A stretch of 64,000 nucleotides of DNA from Ancrocorticia sp. (GTDB lineage: Bacteria > Actinomycetota > Actinomycetes > Actinomycetales > Actinomycetaceae), in NCBI GenBank assembly GCA_022648165.1, contig JALCLX010000002.1, positions 1-64,000 of the forward strand, given 5' to 3'. Below the pieces are notes generated by a model, which searched no databases, was not told where the DNA came from, and saw only the letters and a program-made list of their open reading frames with translations. Shown piece by piece: positions 35,704 through 44,740 of the stretch (the first letter of the stretch is position 1; every line of letters starts with the position of its first letter). The translations under genes and the position numbers were made by a program.

Positions 35704-36624
35704 ATGTCAACACGTGAAGCTCCGCAGGGCGCGAATACACCCCGACCTCTCCGAGTTGTTGTCGCGGCATGTTCGGATCCACCCACACCGGCGGCCCTCG
35801 CAGAAATTCCGAGCCTGGCTCACGCGGCAGTGCGATCCGGCCTCGTGCTGGACCTCAGACCACTCGCAACGCTTTTGGGCATACCCCACCAGCAGCTCGC
35901 TAACGCGCCCGTCACCGTACCCGCGGCCGAGCGCTATCCCCCACAGCAGCGCGCAGATATCGTAAATCGCGCAATCATGGATCCTGGCATTGCTGGAATT
36001 ATCGATATTTCAGGAGGAGACCTCGCCAACGAAGTCCTTCCCTACATCGACTTCGCGGCCGCGCGCACCCACCGCACGCTCGTCGCGGGCTACTCCGATA
36101 ACTCGTGCCTGCTCGGCGCACTACCAACGCGATCACTGCTGTGGAATCCCCGCACAGGCACTACACGCGGCTTCGATGTAGTGCGCCGGGCCCTCTCCGG
36201 CGCACGGATCCGGCCACACATAACACCCTGGAACACCGCCGCTGTTGTATGCGATTCCAGTACGATCACACAAGCGCCTTGGTATGGTGGAAACCTACGT
36301 TGCTTCCTCAAACTGGCCGGGACACCATGGTTCCCGGATCTGACACACGCAGTCCTCCTCATCGAAGCTCTAGGCACCACCATGAACGCACTGGCAACAT
36401 TCCTAGCACAGCATCGTGCGCTTGGGACATTCGGTGGAGGTTCACAATACGGTGCAGATACGGGCGTACTGGGCGTCGTCGTGGGCCAATTGACCGCAAT
36501 CGACAAGGCGGGCATGCGGCAGCACGCACTCGCACTCATCGACGAATATGTTGGTGTATTGCCCCTATTCGAAGCTCCAAGCATTGGGCATTCACGCGAT
36601 TCCGATGCCGCCACGCTTGGTTGA
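35704..36624 (+). CDS. Peptidase S66 family protein (LD-carboxypeptidase/MccF-like)
   Basis: 306 residues. Family members cleave murein tetrapeptides or self-toxic acyl-adenylates. The catalytic Ser131 lies in VAGYSDNSCLLG, a Glu221 in LLIEALGTT and His296 in GHSRD, in the S66 Ser-Glu-His order. The N-terminal RVVVAACSDPP is less typical of the usual opening. ATG 35704 was chosen because an extension to 35488 would overlap the divergent SRPBCC gene. No immunity-to-microcin context is seen, so cell-wall recycling is the simpler guess. Confidence 0.82.
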   Translation: MSTREAPQGANTPRPLRVVVAACSDPPTPAALAEIPSLAHAAVRSGLVLDLRPLATLLGIPHQQLANAPVTVPAAERYPPQQRADIVNRAIMDPGIAGIIDISGGDLANEVLPYIDFAAARTHRTLVAGYSDNSCLLGALPTRSLLWNPRTGTTRGFDVVRRALSGARIRPHITPWNTAAVVCDSSTITQAPWYGGNLRCFLKLAGTPWFPDLTHAVLLIEALGTTMNALATFLAQHRALGTFGGGSQYGADTGVLGVVVGQLTAIDKAGMRQHALALIDEYVGVLPLFEAPSIGHSRDSDAATLG

Positions 36625-36656
36625 TTAGAACGATTGTACGGATCGGCCCGGCGCAC

Positions 36657-37490
36657 CTACTCGGAAGTGTCGTCGTCGCTAGCAAGCGATTCCATGATGG
36701 AGACGATCAGCTCGTCAGCGTCGTCGCCGCGGCCGCCGTCTCCCCTCATCTCCTCATCCTCGCACATCTCGTTCTTGCCGTTTAGTTCAATGAGTTCTTG
36801 ATGGATTTGCTCCATGGAGGTGTCGAGTTGAGACGCGACGTCCGCGGCGAGCTTCAACGAATCCGTCATATGGCGCGGTACATCGCCTTCATACTTGTAA
36901 TAGAGTTTGTGCTCAAGTGATGCCCAGAAGTCCATAGCGCTTGTTCGCAGCTGGATCTCCACAGGCACGTGGTCCACTCCCTCAGCGAGGAATACGGGCA
37001 CCTCCACGATCAGGTGCAGACTCTTGTAACCGTTAGGTTTGGGATTGGTAATGTAGTCCCGTTCGTCTATCAGTTTTATATCCGTCTGCGCCAGCAGGAG
37101 TTCGCGCATCCTGTAAATATCCGATACAAAACTGCATGTCAGCCGCACGCCCGCGATATCAAACATGTGGGCACGCAAGGCGTCATACGTCAACGGAATG
37201 CCCTTGCGATGCGCCTTCTCTACCAGTGATCGGGCAGATTTGATACGGGATGAAACGTGTTCGATGGGGTTGTAATCATGCGCTACACGGAACTCTTTGC
37301 GCAGGATATTGATCTTGGTGAGGATCTCCTCCATCGCGAATTCGTAGATCATCATGAGGTGCTGGACCTGTTTGAGGCGCTGGCGCACTTGATCTGGTGA
37401 GGGCACTTTAATCTGTGCGTCGTCCGGCCCCACTGCCGGTGTATGGCCTGTCTGGGAATGACCAGTTGAATGCGTACTCACTTGGCCCAC
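36657..37490 (-). CDS. Small alarmone synthetase (RelQ/YjbM-type GTP pyrophosphokinase)
   Basis: 277 residues. It carries only a RelA/SpoT synthetase domain: HDYNPIEHVSSRIKSARSLVEKA, YDALRAHMFDIAGVRLTCSFVSDIYRM, YITNPKPNGYKSLHL and VPVEIQLRTSAMDFWASLEHKL. There is no HD hydrolase or TGS/ACT region, so it should make (p)ppGpp or related alarmones from GTP/GDP and ATP. The N-terminus (HSTGHSQTGHT) and an acidic C-terminal tail (EDEEMRGDGGRGDDADE) are extra to the core. It stands alone. Confidence 0.9.
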   Translation of the reverse strand: MGQVSTHSTGHSQTGHTPAVGPDDAQIKVPSPDQVRQRLKQVQHLMMIYEFAMEEILTKINILRKEFRVAHDYNPIEHVSSRIKSARSLVEKAHRKGIPLTYDALRAHMFDIAGVRLTCSFVSDIYRMRELLLAQTDIKLIDERDYITNPKPNGYKSLHLIVEVPVFLAEGVDHVPVEIQLRTSAMDFWASLEHKLYYKYEGDVPRHMTDSLKLAADVASQLDTSMEQIHQELIELNGKNEMCEDEEMRGDGGRGDDADELIVSIMESLASDDDTSE

Positions 37491-37516
37491 CCTACCGTGA
37501 ATACATGAGAAAACCG

Positions 37517-37592
37517 TGGTACCCCCGACCGGATTTGAACCGGTGTTACCGCCGTGAGAGGGCGATGTCCTAGGCCACTAGACGACGGGGGC
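37517..37592 (-). tRNA. tRNA-Glu (anticodon CTC)
   Basis: A full cloverleaf on the minus strand starts GCCCCCG and pairs with CGGGGGT. The anticodon loop contains CCCTCTCAC giving CTC, and the T-loop is GGTTCAAATCC. The CCA end is encoded (37517-37519). The first acceptor pair is a G-T wobble, as is common for Glu tRNAs. Confidence 0.95.
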
Positions 37593-37642
37593 CTATGCGC
37601 AAGTCTCCTTGCATGATGCAGGCATCCGCCTGTCACCACTCG

Positions 37643-37714
37643 CTGGGGTACCAGGACTCGAACCTAGAACGGATGAACCAGAATCACCTGTGTTGCCAAT
37701 TACACCATACCCCA
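37643..37714 (-). tRNA. tRNA-Gln (anticodon CTG)
   Basis: Cloverleaf on the minus strand, 72 nt. The acceptor TGGGGTA pairs with TACCCCA, the anticodon loop is ATTCTGGTT giving CTG, and the T-arm is TAGGTTCGAGTCCTG. The CCA is not encoded (G then CGAG follows). It lies 50 bp from tRNA-Glu in the same orientation, so the two are probably cotranscribed. Confidence 0.94.
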
Positions 37715-37844
37715 ATGGATTCGTTGCCAGCCGGTAGCCCAAACTGACGACGCTAGAAAACTTTACCGGTGCATGGCAGCAACTTCAAACTGAGCCGTGG
37801 ATATCTGTATCACAACCCTCACGTTGAAAACGTATGCTGAATGC

Positions 37845-38588
37845 ATGTGTGGACGATACGCCTCCTTCATGACCGTGCGAGACGTGCAACTCGCCTTCGA
37901 CATTGACAGTGTCGGCGCCGAGTTAGAACGTTACGCGCCCTCGTGGAACGTTGCCCCAGGCCAGGACATCGGCGTTGTACTCGATGTCTTACGGCCTGCT
38001 CCAGCAGCCGCTTTTCACGCTTCCGAAACGGTCAGCTCCGGCACCACGAGCGCGGTGCATCGGGAATTACACCTCGCACGCTGGGGACTCATCGCGCCGT
38101 GGGCCACAACGCTCGAAACAGCGCGCCCGCTCATCAACGCGCGCGCAGAGACTCTCACAGCAAAACCATCATTTAAGGAGGCGGTGGCGAAACGCCGCTG
38201 CCTCATCCCCGCCAATGGCTACTTCGAGTGGCAAGAAGCGGGAAAGCAAAAGCTGCCGTACTACATCACAGATACAGCCCCGCTCGCCTTTGCCGGGGTC
38301 TACAACTGGTGGCGCGCACCTGATCATTCCTGGCTTCTCACCGCCGTCATCATCACTGGGCCAGCCCGCTCCCCCCTCGATGCCATACACGACCGCACTC
38401 CCATCGTTCTCGAGCCGGACGAATGGGCGAAGTGGCTGGATCCCGCGCTAACAGATGGCGGCGCGGCAGCAGATATGCTCCGGCGCCCAAACCGGCCTCT
38501 CACCGCATATCGCGTGTCCCACATCGTGGGAAATCCGCGCAACAATTCCCCAGCAAATATCGCAGCTCTCACACCATCCCACGAGTAA
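37845..38588 (+). CDS. SRAP-domain protein (YedK/HMCES family)
   Basis: 247 residues. SRAP proteins form a thiazolidine DNA-protein crosslink at abasic sites in single-stranded DNA. Cys2, the crosslinking residue, fixes ATG 37845 as the start (MCGRYASF). Asn98 (INARAET), Glu128 (GYFEW) and His182 (IHDRTPIVL) match the YedK Asn75/Glu105/His160 catalytic set, with the same Asn-Glu spacing of 30. Cytoplasmic DNA-protection role. Confidence 0.93.
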   Translation: MCGRYASFMTVRDVQLAFDIDSVGAELERYAPSWNVAPGQDIGVVLDVLRPAPAAAFHASETVSSGTTSAVHRELHLARWGLIAPWATTLETARPLINARAETLTAKPSFKEAVAKRRCLIPANGYFEWQEAGKQKLPYYITDTAPLAFAGVYNWWRAPDHSWLLTAVIITGPARSPLDAIHDRTPIVLEPDEWAKWLDPALTDGGAAADMLRRPNRPLTAYRVSHIVGNPRNNSPANIAALTPSHE

Positions 38589-38803
38589 ACAGCAGAAAAA
38601 CCGCAGGTGAACACACTGAAGCATCACATCCGTGCCTGGCTAGCCCCCAATGGGTCTCTTTGCAAGCATCAAGCGAAGGGGAGAACATCACGTTTTTGTC
38701 TCTTTACGTCGCCTTCCAAAGCTGGGAACCTTGAATACAGTCGTAAATATCAGTTCTGCCTGTAACGAAAAGTCGCGTGGGCAGCGTGAAAGGGAGTATC
38801 TAG

Positions 38804-39058
38804 ATGGATTGGCGTCACCGGGCCGCTTGTCTCACTGAAGATCCGGAGCTTTTCTTCCCGATCGGAAACTCTGGCCCCGCCATCGCGCAAATTGAACAGG
38901 CCAAGCGCGTGTGCAACCACTGTGAAGTATCCGATGTATGCCTGAAGTGGGCACTTGAGACCGGGCAAGACGCAGGCGTGTGGGGCGGTTTATCCGAAGA
39001 TGAACGCCGCTCCCTCAAGCGCCGGACCGCCCGCGCGCGCCGTTCCAGCGTAGGTTAA
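38804..39058 (+). CDS. whiB1: WhiB1-type iron-sulfur transcription factor
   Basis: 84 residues. It holds a [4Fe-4S] cluster through Cys9, Cys37, Cys40 and Cys46, the same numbering as WhiB1 of mycobacteria, which is an essential NO-responsive regulator that binds the primary sigma factor. MDWRHRAAC, LFFPIGNSGPAIAQIEQAK and GVWGGLSEDERRSLKRR are near-identical to that protein. AAAGGGAG precedes the ATG. A 215-bp upstream gap should hold its promoter and control sites. A pdtaS-type gene converges with it 4 bp away, as in mycobacteria. Confidence 0.95.
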   Translation: MDWRHRAACLTEDPELFFPIGNSGPAIAQIEQAKRVCNHCEVSDVCLKWALETGQDAGVWGGLSEDERRSLKRRTARARRSSVG

Positions 39059-39062
39059 TCCC

Positions 39063-40493
39063 TCAATCGTCAATTCGTGCGTTGAGGATAACGCGAGTCC
39101 CGCCGGTCTCACAGTTCTGCCATTCAATAGTGCCATGGAGTTCTGCAGCAACCATCGTGCGGACTATCTGGGTGCCAAGGCCTGATCCTAGGCCAGCCCC
39201 TTGGATACCAACGCCGTCGTCGTCCACATACACAGTGAGCTGATTACCTGCTCGGTTCACTGTGACTGACAGATTACCGCCATGCGGCAACCCGTGCTCC
39301 ACCGCATTTGAAACCAATTCGTTCATAACCATCGCAAGCGCTGTGGATTGGTTGGCTCCGATACGGCCAAAGGACCCGTGCACTTCTGTCTTTACTTCTA
39401 TGCCCGTTGCGGCGATATCCGTTGCCATGTTGAGCAATGGTTCGAAGATCTCATCAAACTGTGAGGATTCGTCAACCGTTTGGGAGAGAATCTGATGGAC
39501 CAGAGCAATGGTGGCCACGCGGCGTTGCGCATTATCGAGTGCCTGCCGTGTGTCTTCGTTTGTGGCTCTGCGTGCCTGCATGCGTAGCAGCGCCGAAACA
39601 GTTTGCAAATTGTTCTTCACGCGATGGTTAATTTCGCGGATCGTGGCGTCCTTTGACAGAAGCTCCTGCTCTCTGCGGCGCAACTCCGTGATATCGCGGC
39701 ACAGAAGCATTGCGCCCCTCCGCTTGCCATGGTCTCGCAGCGGAAGCGCGCGCAGCGAAATAATGGCGCCGTGAGATTCCAGCTCGGTGAGCCAGGGTGC
39801 CCTTCCCATGATGACTACTGCGAGTGATTCGTCGAAGGTGGTGTGACTTTCTATCGTCTCAGTGACGAGTTCAGCCAGGATCTTGCCTGTGATCGGCCCG
39901 GTCACGCCGAGCCTGCGGAAATTGGAAATTGCGTTCGGTGCGGCGTAGACCACTTCCCCTTCCTCGTTGAGCTCCACAAACCCATCCGAAACGCGTGGAG
40001 TCCCATGGCGGAAACCGGTCGGCTGGCCATCATAGGGGAACTCACCTGTGGCAACCATATGGAGAAGCCCGTCCGCCACTTCCTCATAATTGGTCAGAAC
40101 CTGGGAGGGTACCCGATCGGCCGCATAGGCGCTTGCCACTCCCAACAAAGCAATGTTGCGTCCGTTGTGATGGATCGGATAGATATCCGCGAATAAACCG
40201 GACAGCTCCAGCGATCTGCGTTTGCTATCCGCCAGCGTCAGCGGCGCCAGCCTCACCAAATCGTCATTGTCGATTTCACCGATAATGTCTTCATCGAAGA
40301 AGGTCACAGCTGTCGCTGGTCTGCAATGCGCGGCGATCATAAAGGTTCCATCGTCGTTACACAGAATCAACAGGAGATCGGCAAAAGCGACGTCGGCAAT
40401 GGATTGCCAGTCGCCTACGAGCTGGTGAAGCCATTCGCGGTCAGAAGCTTCCAGATTTGTGGAACGCGCAAGAATATTCGTCAATGTCGGCAC
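39063..40493 (-). CDS. pdtaS: PdtaS-type sensor histidine kinase
   Basis: 476 residues, soluble. GAF-like and PAS-like sensor regions fill the first ~275 residues. The HisKA_2 domain carries REINHRVKNNLQTVSALLRMQA with the phospho-acceptor His, and the HATPase domain has MVMNELVSNAVEHGLP and DDDGVGIQGAGLGSGLG. In mycobacteria PdtaS signals to the antiterminator PdtaR and has been tied to Cu/NO and cyclic-di-GMP sensing. No PdtaR gene is in the window. Its position beside whiB1 is conserved. Confidence 0.9.
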   Translation of the reverse strand: MPTLTNILARSTNLEASDREWLHQLVGDWQSIADVAFADLLLILCNDDGTFMIAAHCRPATAVTFFDEDIIGEIDNDDLVRLAPLTLADSKRRSLELSGLFADIYPIHHNGRNIALLGVASAYAADRVPSQVLTNYEEVADGLLHMVATGEFPYDGQPTGFRHGTPRVSDGFVELNEEGEVVYAAPNAISNFRRLGVTGPITGKILAELVTETIESHTTFDESLAVVIMGRAPWLTELESHGAIISLRALPLRDHGKRRGAMLLCRDITELRRREQELLSKDATIREINHRVKNNLQTVSALLRMQARRATNEDTRQALDNAQRRVATIALVHQILSQTVDESSQFDEIFEPLLNMATDIAATGIEVKTEVHGSFGRIGANQSTALAMVMNELVSNAVEHGLPHGGNLSVTVNRAGNQLTVYVDDDGVGIQGAGLGSGLGTQIVRTMVAAELHGTIEWQNCETGGTRVILNARIDD

Positions 40494-40553
40494 GCTCCAA
40501 GCTTACGCGAATCGCACGGACAGATCGTGCACGCCATATGGAAGAATCGCCTT

Positions 40554-41057
40554 ATGCGTATATCAGAATCTTTTGTTGTTCCCAGTTCCCCGGATCGGAT
40601 CATTGCCGCTTTACTCTCACAGGAACTCGCCGCTGAACGTGCCCACCGCCTCGGTATTCAGGATTTCACACACACGGTTTCCGGCACCACTGCTCAGACG
40701 TCGCTGACGGTGCCGCCCTCCGCCCTGCCCGCCCAAGCGCAACGATTCATCCGTTCTAGTGTCTCCGTGCGTATTGATGCTGCTGCGCAGGCCAATCAGG
40801 TCAGCTATACGACGAGGATTACGGGCGCGCCAGTTGCGCTCTCATCGACTGTTCATCTCTCATCCGCCGGCGCCAACGCGGTTCCCAGCATCCCCGCCCC
40901 TACCGGAGCTGCTGGTGCCACCGTATACGACGTCGTCGCGGATCTCACCGTATCTGTTCCTTTCGTTGGCAAGAAGATCGAAGCCGCAGCTGCCAGCCAT
41001 GCGCGCCAGGCACTCGTGGAGGATTGCGCGCTCGTCGCAAAGGTTGCCGCACGCTAG
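40554..41057 (+). CDS. DUF2505 family protein
   Basis: 167 residues, matching the actinobacterial DUF2505 family of small START/SRPBCC-like proteins: [21 protein letters not shown] at the N-terminus and [20 protein letters not shown] near the end. No catalytic residues are known. ATG 40554 starts the conserved part; the longer frame from 40326 would overlap pdtaS, which is divergent. It ends 10 bp before thyA, so it may share that transcript. Confidence 0.78.
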   Translation: MRISESFVVPSSPDRIIAALLSQELAAERAHRLGIQDFTHTVSGTTAQTSLTVPPSALPAQAQRFIRSSVSVRIDAAAQANQVSYTTRITGAPVALSSTVHLSSAGANAVPSIPAPTGAAGATVYDVVADLTVSVPFVGKKIEAAAASHARQALVEDCALVAKVAAR

Positions 41058-41067
41058 ACTCGCTTGT

Positions 41068-41871
41068 ATGGCTATCAACCGCGCATACGAAGATCTACTC
41101 GCGGACGTGCTAGAAAACGGCACGCGCAAAAACGACAGAACCGGCACCGGTACCTTGTCCGTTTTTGGCCGCCAGATCCGCTACAACCTGTCAGAGGGCT
41201 TTCCCCGTATCACCACGAAGTTTGTTCCAATGAAGGCCGTAAAGGGCGAATTGCTGTGGTTCTTGAAGGGATCCACGAACGTCCGGTGGCTCCAGGACAA
41301 TGACATCTCCATTTGGGACGAGTGGGCAGACACAGACGGAGAGCTCGGTCCAATCTACGGGTATCAGTGGCGCAGCTGGCCGGCTCCTGATGGCCGGCAC
41401 ATTGACCAAATCGCGAAGGTTGTGGAGCAATTGCGCGAAACACCCGATTCGCGGCGCATCATCGTTTCCGCGTGGAACGTTGCGGACCTTGACGCAATGG
41501 CACTGCAGCCGTGCCACGCTTTTTTCCAGTTCTATGTGGCCAATGGCAAACTCTCATGCCAGTTGTACCAACGCAGCGCGGACATGTTTCTGGGTGTGCC
41601 TTTCAACATTGCCTCGTACTCCCTCCTCATCCACATGCTTGCGCAGCAGGTGGATCTTGAACCTGGCGAGTTCATCTGGACGGGCGGCGATTGCCACATC
41701 TATCTCAATCACGTGGAACAAGTCAAAGAACAGCTCACACGCGATCCGTACCCGTTCCCCACCCTGCACCTCAGGAAAGCACCCTCCATCTTCGAATACC
41801 AGATGGACGACATCGATGCGTCGGACGGCTACCAGCACTATCCGGCTATCGCAGCGCCGATCGCGGTGTGA
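41068..41871 (+). CDS. thyA: Thymidylate synthase
   Basis: 267 residues. Converts dUMP to dTMP using methylenetetrahydrofolate. The catalytic Cys149 lies in [20 protein letters not shown], and the start [28 protein letters not shown] is typical (shown shortened in meaning). [14 protein letters not shown] is also present. ATG 41068 follows the DUF2505 stop by 10 bp. folA begins 3 bp later, so dihydrofolate formed here is recycled by the next product. Confidence 0.95.
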   Translation: MAINRAYEDLLADVLENGTRKNDRTGTGTLSVFGRQIRYNLSEGFPRITTKFVPMKAVKGELLWFLKGSTNVRWLQDNDISIWDEWADTDGELGPIYGYQWRSWPAPDGRHIDQIAKVVEQLRETPDSRRIIVSAWNVADLDAMALQPCHAFFQFYVANGKLSCQLYQRSADMFLGVPFNIASYSLLIHMLAQQVDLEPGEFIWTGGDCHIYLNHVEQVKEQLTRDPYPFPTLHLRKAPSIFEYQMDDIDASDGYQHYPAIAAPIAV

Positions 41872-41874
41872 ACG

Positions 41875-42399
41875 GTGATTGGGGCAATCTGGGCGCAGGG
41901 ACACGACCGCGCGATAGGTGTGGACGGCACAATTCCGTGGCATGTGCCAGAAGACTTCGCGTTCTTTAAGAAGACTACGCTCGGCCATCCGGTCATCATG
42001 GGCCGAACAACGTGGGAATCCCTCAACCCGAGATACCGGCCACTGCCGGGCCGGCGCAATATTGTTGTCACGACAAACACGCATTACGATGCACCGGGCG
42101 CCCACATCGTATCCGGAATTTCGGAGGCGATTCAGGAGGCACTTACTCACGACCGAGTGGCGTGGGTCATCGGAGGTGAACGTCTTTACCGCTCGGCACT
42201 TCCATTCGTGGACATCATTGCGGTCACATTCCTGGATGTTTCTATCGCAGGCGCGGACGCCTTTGCGCCAGAAATTCCCCACGCTTGGCGCTGCACCGCG
42301 CAGAATCCCGAATGCGGCTGGCATACGTCGTCCACAGGCGTGCGCTATCGCTTCTCTGTGTATGTGCGTCCGGGCTTTGACGCACCTGGCATCATCTGA
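41875..42399 (+). CDS. folA: Dihydrofolate reductase
   Basis: 174 residues, GTG start, 3 bp after thyA. Reduces dihydrofolate with NADPH. Features: IGAIWAQGHDRAIGVDGTIPWHVPED (read by eye), MGRTTWESL, and the NADPH-loop VIGGERLY. The last ~8 residues extend past the usual end, and the final 55 bp overlap the 3' end of the minus-strand FMN-reductase gene. Confidence 0.94.
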   Translation: MIGAIWAQGHDRAIGVDGTIPWHVPEDFAFFKKTTLGHPVIMGRTTWESLNPRYRPLPGRRNIVVTTNTHYDAPGAHIVSGISEAIQEALTHDRVAWVIGGERLYRSALPFVDIIAVTFLDVSIAGADAFAPEIPHAWRCTAQNPECGWHTSSTGVRYRFSVYVRPGFDAPGII

Positions 42400-43052
42400 T
42401 CAAACGAAATGAAGTCCGGGAAGTTCAAACGCGCGTCATTACCCGCCGCTGGATCAGGCTGTGCCGAAAGATCCGTTGCTTGTTCGGCAGCTGCTTGTAC
42501 CTGCATAATACGGACAAGTAGCGCGGTTTCCAGCGCCTCCCGTTCAATCCGCGCTGCGAGTTGCCGGCCCGCAGTAGCATCGAAACCCACACCAGGGGCT
42601 CCCCAATCTTCGGTGGCCGCATACACGGCGGTGGTGGCCACGGTTGCATGGAGATAAATGAACATCGGGCGCATCGCGTGTTCCACAATCAAGCTGTGGC
42701 GCGGAGAACCGCCCGTGGCGCCCAGCGCAACCGGTTTTCCGCGCATGATGCCCTCCGGCAGCACGTCAAAGAAACTGACGAATAATCCAGAAGGCAGCGC
42801 ATTATAGATAGGAGTGACCGCCACAACGCAGCGCGCCTGTGCCACTGCAGCAAACACTTCCCCAAGGTCAGCAGAGGGAAAACCAGTTACCATCGCGTCG
42901 GCGATGCTGCGCGCGTATGGGCGCAAAGCGACGACGTCGTCGGAGTGCACTGCTTCGCCCAATTCGTGCGCAATACCGCCAGCGAGTTCGCGGGCAAGCC
43001 TGACTGATGCGGAATCGTCGGACATCCCCGCTGTGAGGGCCACAACACTCAT
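42345..43052 (-). CDS. FMN reductase (CE1759/LLM-partner type)
   Basis: 235 residues, flavodoxin-like. SVVALTAGMSDDSASVRLAREL and VAVTPIYNALPSGLFVSFFDVLP mark the NAD(P)H-dependent FMN reductase family that commonly accompanies luciferase-like monooxygenases. It should supply reduced FMN to the LLM enzyme, to which it would be ATGA-coupled if that gene's frameshift is repaired. Its last ~14 residues run past the usual family end into the antisense of folA, suggesting slight loss of the normal stop. Confidence 0.85.
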   Translation of the reverse strand: MSVVALTAGMSDDSASVRLARELAGGIAHELGEAVHSDDVVALRPYARSIADAMVTGFPSADLGEVFAAVAQARCVVAVTPIYNALPSGLFVSFFDVLPEGIMRGKPVALGATGGSPRHSLIVEHAMRPMFIYLHATVATTAVYAATEDWGAPGVGFDATAGRQLAARIEREALETALLVRIMQVQAAAEQATDLSAQPDPAAGNDARLNFPDFISFDQMMPGASKPGRTYTEKR

Positions 43053-44130
43053 CGGTCCGCCTCAGCTTTCCGATCCTTTTCTTGGAAAGGATGCACGGGA
43101 GCATCGGGGGTGCCAGGCGCGCTACAAATTCGCGGCGCAGTACAGGAAGAACCTCGGAGCCGAACAGGTCTAATTGCTTCAGGACTGTCGTCAGTGGCAG
43201 ACCAGCGTGGTCGATCAAGAACAACTGACGTTGGTAATCGCCCACCATCTCGCGGAAGCCCAGCGTCCGGTCAATGACCTGTTGGGGACAGCCCACTGTG
43301 AGCGGAGTCTCCTCCATGAACTCTTCGAGGGACGGACCGTGGCCATACACGGGCGCGACGTCAAAGTAAGGACGGAACTCGCGGACGGCCTGCTGCGAAT
43401 CCTTTGCCAGATGGAATTGTCCGCCCAAGCCCACGATGGCATCCTCTGGCCGGCCGTGTCCGTAGTGCGCAAAGCGCTGCCGGTACAGTTGCACCATACG
43501 TTTCGTGTGGGCCGCAGGCCAGAAGATGTTGTTGTGGAAGAAGCCGTCTCCATAATATGCGGCCTGCTCAGCAATCTCAGGCGAACAGATGGAACCATGC
43601 CACACGAACGGTGCAACGCCGGCAAGCGGGCGCGGAATCGAGGTGAAACCTCGCAGCGGAGTGCGGAACCGCCCTTCCCAATCCACCACCTCGTTATCCC
43701 ACAATTGGCGTAGCAACTGATAGTTTTCGATTGCCAACGGAATACCCTGGCGGATATCTTTCCCGAACCAGGGATAGACCGGCCCTGTATTGCCGCGCCC
43801 CAGCATGAGGTCCACACGGCCATTCGTGAGATGCTGCAGCATTGCGAAGTCTTCCGCGATCTTCACGGGGTCATTCGTTGTTATGAGCGTGGTGGACGTG
43901 GAGAGCAGGATTCGTTGCGTCTGCACACCGATATATGCCAACGTGGTTGTGGGCGAAGACGAAAAGAATGGCGGATTGTGGTGCTCGCCTATTGCGAAAA
44001 CGTCCAGACCGATATCTTCGGCATGGCGCGCGATTGCGACGGCGGCGTCGATCCGTTCCTTCTCACTCGGTGTGATCCCCGTGGTTGGGTCACGCGTGAT
44101 ATCAGAAACCGTGAAAATACCAATCTGCAT
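42868..44130 (-). CDS. LLM-class flavin-dependent oxidoreductase with probable 3' frameshift
   Basis: As read it gives 420 residues, but the family ends near 360. The body (MQIGIFTVSDITRDPTTG, GEHHNPPFFSSSPTTTLAY, LGRGNTGPVYPWFGKDIRQG) is a luciferase-like monooxygenase of the CE1758 type. After EFVAR the current frame turns Arg/Cys-rich. In the +1 frame the sequence reads PGTPDAPVHPFQEKDRKAEA, a family-like end, and its stop lies at 43049-43051, overlapping the FMN-reductase start as ATGA. A one-base loss near 43112-43121 is the likely cause, so the natural 3' end is 43049. The start has AGGAGGG. Confidence 0.8.
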   Translation of the reverse strand: MQIGIFTVSDITRDPTTGITPSEKERIDAAVAIARHAEDIGLDVFAIGEHHNPPFFSSSPTTTLAYIGVQTQRILLSTSTTLITTNDPVKIAEDFAMLQHLTNGRVDLMLGRGNTGPVYPWFGKDIRQGIPLAIENYQLLRQLWDNEVVDWEGRFRTPLRGFTSIPRPLAGVAPFVWHGSICSPEIAEQAAYYGDGFFHNNIFWPAAHTKRMVQLYRQRFAHYGHGRPEDAIVGLGGQFHLAKDSQQAVREFRPYFDVAPVYGHGPSLEEFMEETPLTVGCPQQVIDRTLGFREMVGDYQRQLFLIDHAGLPLTTVLKQLDLFGSEVLPVLRREFVARLAPPMLPCILSKKRIGKLRRTDECCGPHSGDVRRFRISQACPRTRWRYCARIGRSSALRRRRRFAPIRAQHRRRDGNWFSLC

Positions 44131-44156
44131 TCTTTCAGCCCTCCTAGCAGGCCGTC

Positions 44157-44727
44157 TCATTTCGCCGGCGTGAACCGTACGATGTTTCCCCAGGGATCAT
44201 TCGTTTCCACAGAACTTCCGTCATCCCGGATGGGGAAACCAGCCAGCCGCAAGCGGTCTGTAGTAACGGCGACGTCGTCGCGCGAAGGCACCACCACGTC
44301 CACGCGGCCCAAACCTAAGCTGGGCTCCCGGAATCCAGCTCCAGCGCTCCCCCACATGTTCATCGCCATGTGGTGATGATACTTGCCGGCAGATACGAAC
44401 AGTGCCGAACTTCCCATCCGGGCCGTTTCTCCAAATCCCACTGTGTCCACGTAGAATTTCCGCGCTGTCGGAACATCTCCCACTTCCAGATGCACATGCC
44501 CCACACTGACCGAACTTCCGCCACTTGGTTCTTCCGTAACAGGCATGTGTTCTGCCACGAAACGCGCCGGGGCAATGTACTCGGTAGTCATGACTACGTG
44601 GTCACCACGCCAGGTCCACGTGTCGCGCGGCCGATCTACGTAGAGTTCCACGCCGTTGCCCTCCGGGCGCAACGGCAATGCCGCGTTCCATGTCCCGGCG
44701 CTCTGCCGGATGTAACACAATTCCCAT
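44157..44727 (-). pseudogene. VOC (catechol dioxygenase/glyoxalase-like) gene lacking its first half
   Basis: An open frame from TTG 44720 gives 187 residues, but the first VOC repeat is missing: it opens at LRPEGNGVELYVDRPRDTW, which in intact YfiE/CatE-type proteins is the end of the middle section, then continues with a complete second domain (VGHVHLEVGDVPTARKFY, SAGKYHHHMAMNMW). A good start (ATG 44727 with GGAGAG) reads MGIVLHPAERRD, the usual family opening, but in another frame. An internal deletion of roughly 300 bp has probably joined start and remainder out of frame. First gene of the LLM/FMN-reductase operon. Confidence 0.65.
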
Positions 44728-44740
44728 CACACTCTCCAAT

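Noticed and set aside
42868-43048. The ~70-residue tail of the LLM protein as a real domain
   Set aside because: It is Arg/Cys-rich, reads antisense-like over the next gene, and another frame restores the family end.
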